Part shown: positions 13,808 through 20,113 of the stretch, piece by piece
Layout: each line of letters opens with the position of its first letter
Position numbering within the stretch: the stretch's first letter is position 1
Program-made: the position numbers and the translations under genes
The notes under the pieces: model-generated
Databases searched by the model: none
The model's input: only the letters and a program-made list of their open reading frames with translations
Told to the model about the DNA's origin: nothing
Source of the DNA: a virus
Direction: 5' to 3' (one strand)
Length of the DNA: 20,113 nucleotides
IMG/VR virus record: IMGVR_UViG_3300020421_000189
Coordinates: 1-20,113 of that record

Positions 13808-14968
13808 ATGAGCTGGATAACAGATTTATTTACTGACATAGGAACATACGGAAGAGAATTTATAGACCCTGAAAATCTCGCTAAATCTTTAGGAACAGCT
13901 GGTGTCATGTCTTTATTTGGTGGCAACAGTGATGATTTCGCAAGAAACTTTTTAATGACTAACTTAGGAAGAACTATTGGCGGAGTAAGAAAAGGTAAAA
14001 AACCAACACCTAAAAGTTTATTACAACAATACAATCAATTAACTCCTACTCAAAAACAACAATATGTAAGTAATTTTGAGTCTGGCAATCTTTCTGAAAA
14101 ACAATTTAATGATTATAAAAATCTTTTTGGAGGTCAAGGTTCGGGAACGTCTTACGAAGATTATGTAAAAGTATATGGTAACAAACCAGCATTAAGCGGT
14201 CCTCCTCCTATGAATCCTGATCCATTTAATCAAAATCAAGACCCTTATGGCGGTTCATTGCAAAACGCATCTTTTAGTCCAGCTAGTCAAACAACAATAT
14301 CAGGTGGTAGCGAGGTGGCTGAGGTTACAAATTATGATCCTGCTGGTTTATTTGGTAGTTCGGCGCCAACAACAGGGATTGCATCTGTGCAGCAACAAGG
14401 TCCAATGGGAACAGAATTTACTGAACAAACTTTTCCAAATGGAGGAAGGGTTATAACTAATCCTGCTACTGGAAAACAAGTCTATATAAATCCTATGGGA
14501 GTACAAAGTGTTTTAACGCAAGCAACAAAAAAAGCTCCAGGTTTTGGAGAAGGGATAGGATATTTTGCAGACAGGTTAGAAAAATATCCTCAAATAGCAA
14601 TAGGTGAAGAAATTCTAAAAAAATTAAATCCTGACTATTTTGAAAAAAGAGACTTTCAACAAGAAGCTGAGGATAGAGATAAAAGATTAAGAAATGAATT
14701 TAGAAGAGAAACATTAGATCCTGCAAGAGGTGGTTTTTCAAGAACTATGAGAGCAAGGCGTTATGCTTCTGGAGGCATAGCTGACTTACGATCTGGTGGT
14801 GCAGCTAATGGTCCAGGAACTGGTACTAGCGATTCTATTCCGGCACGATTATCAGATGGTGAGTTTGTTATGACTGCTGAAGCCGTAAGGAATATGGGTA
14901 ACGGTTCAAGAGAAAAAGGTACACAAAAAATGTATGACCTTATGAATAACCTTGAAAGGAGAATGTAA
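13808..14968 (+). CDS. Virion/ejection-associated protein with C-terminal LSDGEFV module, 386 aa
   Basis: TGAGGAT overlaps the preceding stop and serves as ribosome site. Residues 1-65 are helical (TDLFTDIGTYGREFIDP). About 105-215 is Pro/Gln/Ser/Asn-rich and probably disordered. About 270-317 is charged and helical. The C-terminus has two GG elements (YASGGIADL at 319-327, RSGGAANG at 328-335) and then GTSDSIPARLSDGEFVMTAE (339-358). This TSDSIPAxLSxGEFVMxAxxV motif recurs near the C-termini of many phage virion proteins, including tape-measure proteins of long-tailed phages. A tail-tape or ejection role is plausible given the following genes; no enzymatic site is visible. Confidence 0.75.
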   Translation: MSWITDLFTDIGTYGREFIDPENLAKSLGTAGVMSLFGGNSDDFARNFLMTNLGRTIGGVRKGKKPTPKSLLQQYNQLTPTQKQQYVSNFESGNLSEKQFNDYKNLFGGQGSGTSYEDYVKVYGNKPALSGPPPMNPDPFNQNQDPYGGSLQNASFSPASQTTISGGSEVAEVTNYDPAGLFGSSAPTTGIASVQQQGPMGTEFTEQTFPNGGRVITNPATGKQVYINPMGVQSVLTQATKKAPGFGEGIGYFADRLEKYPQIAIGEEILKKLNPDYFEKRDFQQEAEDRDKRLRNEFRRETLDPARGGFSRTMRARRYASGGIADLRSGGAANGPGTGTSDSIPARLSDGEFVMTAEAVRNMGNGSREKGTQKMYDLMNNLERRM

Positions 14969-16059
14969 TGGCAGAGATAGGACAATCAACTCAGTCTTAT
15001 ATGGATCCTGTTAAAAGGGAATTATTAAACTTCTTAGTTCAAGAGTCTATGAACTTAGTTAGCGGTATGCAACCTAAGTTGGATGAGGCTGGTAATATTA
15101 TTTACAGCACAACACGAAAAGATTCTTTAGGTAATCCAATGCCAGAAATGGAATATATTGGTCGTCCATTTAGTCAAGATGCTGTTACTAGAAATATAGC
15201 TCCATTAACTGGTTTAGAAGAATCAGCGTACCAAGCCGCAGGCGCAGGTATAGGGCAATTTCAACCTTATCTACAAGATGCTAAAGCCTTATATGGTGAA
15301 GCTGGAGCATTACAAAGAGAACAAACACCTTTTATAACAGAAGGAATTTTAGGTACTAGAAAAGGTATGGATATAGTAGAAAGTGCCTTACCTATTTATC
15401 AAGGGCTTAGAGATAGAAATCCTTTTACAGAAGAAGTTGCTGATAGATTAACTGATAGATTAAGAGAACAAGAAGCTGTTCAGTTAACAAATTTAGCTAG
15501 ATCAGCGGCAGGAAAAGGTGCTTTAGGTGGTTCTCGATACGCTGTAGAAAGAGCTAACATACAAGACAACACATCAGAAACTTTAGCAAATTCTTTAGCT
15601 AATTTATACAACACTAACTTTCAAAATCAACGTCAAGCTGATCAAGTAGCAGCACAAGGTATATCAGGTCTTGGTAGTACTTATGCAAACATGGCACAAC
15701 AAGTTACAAATACAGCTGGAGGATATGGTCAGGTAGGGTCTGGTTTAAGTAGTTTAGCCGGAGACTTTACAGGACTAGGACAAGCTGCTCAAAATATGTA
15801 TGGAAGTGATTTAAATCAAGCAAGAACCTATGGTCAGTCATTAAGAGACTACAATCAAAATTTATTAGATACACGACAGTCTAATCTTTATGCTGAACAA
15901 TCGTTACCATTCCAGTTATTAGGATACATGTCTGGCGTAACAGGAAGCCTACCAAACAACACTTATTCAATTAATACACCTTTACCAAATCAAGGTGATG
16001 CTTATGGAATGGCGTCAGGAATTGCAGGAGTAGGACCGTTTGGCGGAGGTTCTGTATAA
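14968..16059 (+). CDS. Putative DNA-ejection/internal virion protein, 363 aa
   Basis: TAATG overlap, with AGGAG at 14957-14961 upstream. Mostly helical and Ala/Gln/Gly-rich. A conserved stretch at residues 151-196 (NPFTEEVADRLTDRL, then SAAGKGALGGSRYAVERA) follows the NPxxxxV...G(A)xGGSRxxV pattern I know from phage internal/ejection-type proteins. After it come repeated Gln/Asn/Gly helices (QQVTNTAGGYGQVGSGLSSL) and a Gly/Pro-rich tail ending GPFGGGSV. No signal peptide. In short-tailed phages, proteins of this kind leave the virion during infection and help carry DNA across the periplasm. Role inferred from motif and position. Confidence 0.72.
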   Translation: MAEIGQSTQSYMDPVKRELLNFLVQESMNLVSGMQPKLDEAGNIIYSTTRKDSLGNPMPEMEYIGRPFSQDAVTRNIAPLTGLEESAYQAAGAGIGQFQPYLQDAKALYGEAGALQREQTPFITEGILGTRKGMDIVESALPIYQGLRDRNPFTEEVADRLTDRLREQEAVQLTNLARSAAGKGALGGSRYAVERANIQDNTSETLANSLANLYNTNFQNQRQADQVAAQGISGLGSTYANMAQQVTNTAGGYGQVGSGLSSLAGDFTGLGQAAQNMYGSDLNQARTYGQSLRDYNQNLLDTRQSNLYAEQSLPFQLLGYMSGVTGSLPNNTYSINTPLPNQGDAYGMASGIAGVGPFGGGSV

Positions 16060-17867
16060 TGCCTAATTGGAAAAATAGACCTATGATGATGAAGTCTGGC
16101 GGTTCTGTAAATAAAGAAACATTAATAGATCTTGCAAAAAGATTACAAGAAGAAAGAGTTGACTTTGGTCCACTTTATTCAAACAAGAAATCTAGAGGAG
16201 CCAGATTTGGTGTTAGAGATGGTATTCTTGATCTTATACAAGATAGAGAGTCTGGTAAAAAATCTTTAAAATATTCTAGAGGCCCAGCATCTTTAGAAGC
16301 ATATACAGATGATCCTTACGCTGGTTCTGGTGTTAAAGGAAATATAACTTTACGTTTTAATAAAGGAGGAGAAGTTAAAAGTTTTGTGCCTGGAGTTAAT
16401 CCTTTTGATTTACAAGATAAAACAATATATATAGACCCCTTCACACGCGATAAAGCTGAATTTCAATTTATGAATGATCGACAAATAAATGCTATAATAA
16501 ATACTCAACAAAGAAAACAAAGAGAAAAAGAAAGACGCGATGCTATTAATAAAAAAAAATATAGCATGCAACGTTCAGCAGATCCTATCAACATAAATAC
16601 TATAGTTAATACAAATAATGCTCTTAGAAATCTTAATAGTAGATTGCCTCAAAAAAGAGAAGAAGCAAAAGAATTTTTAAATAATACAGCCGTTGAAACT
16701 GTTATGGAAAGATTTGGCGGTAATTTTGATGATTTTGCTGAATACCTTAATTCTGAAAATATAACAGAAAATGATTCTAAATTATTTAGTAGTATTGACT
16801 TAGGAACTGTTGAGAGTAATTTAGAAGAAATTCAAAATAATATCGCACAATCAAGAGAAGGTACTGAAAAGCCTAAAGAAATATCAACAAAGGCAGAAGA
16901 AGTAACATCAGAAGAATCTGGACAAGGTGATGGTCAAAGTGATCAAGAAACTGAGACACCACCTGAACAACAAGCTAAAGAAAAAACAGACTTTCAATTA
17001 TTTGCTGATGAAATAGCTATAAGAGATGAAGGCTCTTATTCTCCTGAAGCTCAAAGAGCAGGACAAGTTGCATCAATGTATGGGCAAGTTTCACCAGGAC
17101 AGGTTGGTGGATTTGGTGTAGCGGAGGCTCGCGGAGCGGCCGCCGCCGAGGCAACACAACAAAAAATAGAAGCCGATGAAAGAGAGATAGGTGGCGCACT
17201 TGCTAAGAAAAGAATGGAATTAGCAGCGGCTCCTAAATATGGCGACATTGGAAAAATTGATTTAGGACCATTAGGTGATAAAGATATGACTGCTCAAGTT
17301 TATAAAAGTAAAAATCCTGGAACAGGTGCAGGACAATATGGATCTTTGTTCGTTGAAGGTTCAGCCGATGCTGTTGTAGGTGAAGCATTTACCAGAGCGG
17401 CTGTTTTAAATAGACAATTACAAGCTATGCAGTATCTATTTGATAACGCTGAAAAAATTACTGGCGGTCCTAAAAAGGTTGTAGCATTAGCGGAAAGTTT
17501 AGGGGGTCTATTTGGTTTAAATCCTCCAGCCGGTGGATTTACTGATGCAAAAGCTGCTGTCCAATTTTTACAATTAGAGTTAGCAAAAGAACTATTAGGA
17601 GAAGGTGGTAAAACTATTTCTGACACAGAAAGGGAAATGGTTAGGAAAGCTTTAGGAGAGCCTGGAGCAACAACTACACCAGCACAACTAAAAGCAAGAA
17701 TTAGTAAAGTTATAGAAAAATTACAAGGCAATACTGCACAAGTTCGAAGATTCTTAGACCAAAATGCAAAAGCACATCCAGCTATAGCAAAAGCTTTACA
17801 AGATGCCAACGCTAGATTAAGTGCTAAAAATAATATAGTTCCAAAAACTGCATACATGGGTAAATAA
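16059..17867 (+). CDS. Large internal virion / ejection-type protein, 602 aa
   Basis: TAATG overlap fixes the start. Residues 12-106 form a compact basic domain bounded by two GG elements (KSGGSV at 12-17, NKGGEV at 101-106) and containing ARFGVRDGILDLIQDRESGK. Residues 140-210 are very basic and helical (QRKQREKERRDAINKKK). Residues about 255-312 are an acidic Glu/Gln/Thr linker. Residues 355-365 (AEARGAAAAEA) lie in an abrupt GC-rich patch. The C-terminal 200 residues are helical, with KTISDTEREMVRKALGEPGA (518-537), a motif I associate with phage internal virion proteins. No enzymatic signature is seen. The next gene starts immediately after its stop. Confidence 0.72.
   Translation: MPNWKNRPMMMKSGGSVNKETLIDLAKRLQEERVDFGPLYSNKKSRGARFGVRDGILDLIQDRESGKKSLKYSRGPASLEAYTDDPYAGSGVKGNITLRFNKGGEVKSFVPGVNPFDLQDKTIYIDPFTRDKAEFQFMNDRQINAIINTQQRKQREKERRDAINKKKYSMQRSADPININTIVNTNNALRNLNSRLPQKREEAKEFLNNTAVETVMERFGGNFDDFAEYLNSENITENDSKLFSSIDLGTVESNLEEIQNNIAQSREGTEKPKEISTKAEEVTSEESGQGDGQSDQETETPPEQQAKEKTDFQLFADEIAIRDEGSYSPEAQRAGQVASMYGQVSPGQVGGFGVAEARGAAAAEATQQKIEADEREIGGALAKKRMELAAAPKYGDIGKIDLGPLGDKDMTAQVYKSKNPGTGAGQYGSLFVEGSADAVVGEAFTRAAVLNRQLQAMQYLFDNAEKITGGPKKVVALAESLGGLFGLNPPAGGFTDAKAAVQFLQLELAKELLGEGGKTISDTEREMVRKALGEPGATTTPAQLKARISKVIEKLQGNTAQVRRFLDQNAKAHPAIAKALQDANARLSAKNNIVPKTAYMGK
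17121..17152. other. Abrupt GC-rich coding patch with a NotI-type palindrome
   Basis: 28 of 32 bases are G or C, while flanking DNA is strongly AT-rich. The patch contains the 8-bp palindrome GCGGCCGC at 17136-17143 and encodes AEARGAAAAEA with codons (GCG, GCC, GAG, CGC) that are otherwise scarce in this window. The reading frame is intact through it. Confidence 0.85.
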
Positions 17868-20113
17868 ATGGGAAGTATTACTTTAACATTACCATCAGGT
17901 GAAAATCAAACTTTTGAAATTGATGGAGATGAGCCAACTCAGGAAGAGTCTTTAGCAATTAACAATTACATTAGTTCTAACCGGTCTGTTAATGAAAGAA
18001 ACTTAGATGATTTTTTTGGATTAGCTGGACAAGGATCAAGCTCTGGCCTTTCATCAGCACCTGAAGAATATCAAGATTCTTTTATAGGAATGTCTCCTAA
18101 TCGAGATATGTATGATAAAGATGTTGACTACTCTAGCGGTATAAAAAATCAAGGATTTCGTTTAGCATTTTCTAATTTAAATAATGATAGAGAAAGAGAA
18201 CTGTATCTAAATAAAAAACTTGGACCTAGAGGAGAGTTTTGGGATACTGACAAAGGCGGAAGATTTATATTAACAACTCAAGGAAGACAAAAACTAGGTA
18301 ACGCTGGTGAAGGTAAAATAGCTATTGATGAAGAAGGATTAAGTTGGAGTGATGTTACTGATTTTATTGGTGAAGCAGGTCTTCCTTTGGCAGGGGCTGT
18401 ATTAGGAACAGTAGCAGCTATAGGTTTAGCCCCAGTTTCGGCACCACTTTTAGCAGCTTCAGGTTTAGCTGGTTTAGGAGCAGGTATTGGAAGTTTAGCT
18501 GATGAGGCACAGCAAGCAGCGCGTGGCGTTGCTGATGAAGACGCAAAATCTGTTGCATCAAGAGCGCTTACAGAAGCAGTTTTAGCATCTGCGGGAGAGT
18601 TTGTTGTAGGTGCTGGTTTAAACACAGCAAGAAGACTTATTAAAGGAGCCGGCGGAGTTGGTAAGACCAATAAATTAGGGTTTGCTGAAGATGTGTTCCT
18701 TGGAAGAGCTACAAGTGATGCAGGTAAAAAAACAGCCGCAGAGTTACAAGCATTAGTTGATGATGGTTATAAATTAGATATTACTGGCGAAGGTTTAGCA
18801 GATAGGCCTATAACAGGAATTAATGTAAGATTATTTGAAACTATTATGCCAGGAAGATTAGATGAAAATGCACAAGTATTAAGACGACAAATACAAGAAG
18901 AACTTTTTAATGGTGCGGAAGTTGTTGATGCTAATGAACTTGCAAAAGTAATAAAAGAATTTCAAGCTGGAGAATTAAAGCTTGGAGAAGATATAACAAA
19001 AGCAGCTCAAAAAGAAGTTGAAGATGTTTTAACACAGGCCTACGACAATATTTTATTAAAAGTAGGTAACGAAGGATTAGACCCTGCACAAGCAGCAAAA
19101 GATTTAAGTGATATACAAAGATCTTTTCATAAAACTATGGACGATACTTACGAAGCTATTGATTTAGATATGGGTGCAGCTAATGCAAAGTTCTTAGACA
19201 TAATGAAAAAAGGTGATCGAAAGAAATTTAATCAAGCTTTAAATAAAGCAGGACTTAATTTAGATGAGTTAAACATTCAAAATGTGGCAAAAGGAGGTGG
19301 CCCAAGAGGACCTAGATTTATTAAACCTATAGAATTTAAAAGATTTTTAAAAGATCATATAGACGAATTAAAACTAGATATCAGTAAAATAGAAGGAGAT
19401 GGATCAGGAATAGTTAAGGCTATTCTTGATGAAGATGAACCTTTAGAAGCATTAAGTTTAAGACAAGTTAATGCGGTTAGAACTTTTGTAAATAGTTTTG
19501 ACGCAGAAAGAGTTTTAGCAGGCGAAGCCTCTACATTTTCTTTAGGAAAATTAAGAGGGGCTTTAGATAATGATATCGCTGATAGTGCTGCACGAATTAG
19601 AAACGCAAGAAATTCTATGGCAAAAAAACCTACAGCACCAGAAACAAAAGCTATTGCAGAAGCTTTAGATATTATGACAAAAAGCATAGATGACTTAGAT
19701 GAAGCTCAAGTTATTTATAAAAATTTTATGGAACATCAGGATGATGCCTCTATAAGAGCAATGGTAAGAGCAGTCGTTAATGGAGATGCAACTGCTTTAA
19801 AACAAGCTCAAAGTTTAATAGAAGACCCTACTCAAATGGCTAAATTTTTATCAGCTGTAAGAAAAGCAAAAAGTGCTTTAGGTCAAGCAGACTCTACTAT
19901 CAAAATAAACAAAGATGCAGGTTTTGATATTTTAAATGAAGCTGGAGAAGTTACAGGTAGATCTGTATTTTCAAAAGGAGAAAGATCAACGATTGAAAGC
20001 ATTGCACAAACTGTAGGTAAAGATGGAGACACTTTAGTAAGAGAAGTTGAAGAAAAAATTATTGCTGGTCAGCCGGTAGATGTAAAAGAAAGAGCTATAA
20101 AAAATATTATTGA
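17868..20113 (+). CDS. Very large internal virion / ejection protein, 5' part (at least 748 aa, runs off window)
   Basis: ATG 17868 directly abuts the preceding TAA. The frame has no stop to the window end. The N-terminus ITLTLPSGENQTFEIDGDEP (residues 4-23) is a short beta element of a type I have seen at the start of large marine phage internal proteins. A Gly/Ala-rich hydrophobic stretch (GLPLAGAVLGTVAAIGLAPV from 171, continuing through LLAASGLAGLGAGIG to about 206) could insert in membranes. The remainder is long, charged, helical sequence. No lytic transglycosylase, peptidase or ATPase motif is visible so far, but the C-terminal part is missing. Size, position and hydrophobic hinge fit a channel-forming ejection protein, by inference. 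Confidence 0.75.
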   Translation, partial: MGSITLTLPSGENQTFEIDGDEPTQEESLAINNYISSNRSVNERNLDDFFGLAGQGSSSGLSSAPEEYQDSFIGMSPNRDMYDKDVDYSSGIKNQGFRLAFSNLNNDRERELYLNKKLGPRGEFWDTDKGGRFILTTQGRQKLGNAGEGKIAIDEEGLSWSDVTDFIGEAGLPLAGAVLGTVAAIGLAPVSAPLLAASGLAGLGAGIGSLADEAQQAARGVADEDAKSVASRALTEAVLASAGEFVVGAGLNTARRLIKGAGGVGKTNKLGFAEDVFLGRATSDAGKKTAAELQALVDDGYKLDITGEGLADRPITGINVRLFETIMPGRLDENAQVLRRQIQEELFNGAEVVDANELAKVIKEFQAGELKLGEDITKAAQKEVEDVLTQAYDNILLKVGNEGLDPAQAAKDLSDIQRSFHKTMDDTYEAIDLDMGAANAKFLDIMKKGDRKKFNQALNKAGLNLDELNIQNVAKGGGPRGPRFIKPIEFKRFLKDHIDELKLDISKIEGDGSGIVKAILDEDEPLEALSLRQVNAVRTFVNSFDAERVLAGEASTFSLGKLRGALDNDIADSAARIRNARNSMAKKPTAPETKAIAEALDIMTKSIDDLDEAQVIYKNFMEHQDDASIRAMVRAVVNGDATALKQAQSLIEDPTQMAKFLSAVRKAKSALGQADSTIKINKDAGFDILNEAGEVTGRSVFSKGERSTIESIAQTVGKDGDTLVREVEEKIIAGQPVDVKERAIKNII

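Noticed and set aside
17300-17857. Long open frame of 185 codons on the - strand
   Set aside because: It lies antisense within a well-supported + strand virion gene, has the Leu/Ala/Pro/Ser-rich look of a shadow frame, and no opposing gene pair or ribosome site supports it. The - strand frames near 18278-18670 and 19355-19687 are rejected for the same reason.

Overview
This window looks like part of the virion-structure region of a tailed, podovirus-like double-stranded DNA phage. The DNA is AT-rich (about one third GC by eye). Every convincing gene lies on the + strand, and genes are packed with 1-nt overlaps or short gaps. I see no rRNA, tRNA, CRISPR array, transposon or integrase, and no non-coding gap longer than about 50 nt. 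The low GC and the protein families (P22 gp4/gp10-like connector and nozzle proteins, several fibre genes with N-terminal modules common in marine phages, a CxxHxxM cupredoxin-like virion protein, ejection-type proteins) suggest a marine phage of an AT-rich host such as SAR11 or picocyanobacteria. The host is an inference. Terminase, portal, major capsid protein, replication and lysis-enzyme genes are not in the window, so lifestyle cannot be judged.

Layout. (1) 1-1163: the end of a beta-rich virion protein, a second small beta-rich protein, a small membrane-anchored coiled-coil protein, and a 41-residue basic protein with a GTG start. (2) 1163-3590, connector block: two adaptor-like proteins of similar architecture flanking a CxxC...CxxC zinc-ribbon protein, then a small helical protein and a beta-rich virion protein. 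(3) 3611-11205, fibre cassette of about 7.6 kb: a 550-residue fibre, three tandem fibre-like paralogues sharing an N-terminal leader, a tail-fibre-assembly-chaperone-like gene, a repeat protein carrying cupredoxin-like motifs, and a long tail fibre. (4) 11214-13800: a P22 gp10-like tail nozzle protein with two apparent inserted beta domains, then two small conserved virion proteins. (5) 13808-20113: four consecutive large genes resembling phage DNA-ejection/internal virion proteins, the last running off the window end.

How they would work together: the adaptors and gp10-like protein would close the capsid vertex and form the short tail. The fibre cassette would supply a set of receptor-binding proteins, with the chaperone-like gene helping them fold or assemble. 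The last block would be packaged and ejected to carry DNA across the envelope. Seven TAATG stop/start junctions, one ATGA junction and one directly abutting stop/start suggest translational coupling along one long late transcript.

The most unusual item is the gene at 8399-9760. Its two cupredoxin-like units appear nested: one complete unit (His box to CxxHxxM box) sits between the His box and the CxxHxxM box of another. The ligand spacing equals that of the blue-copper protein amicyanin, so a copper-binding phage virion protein is a testable possibility.
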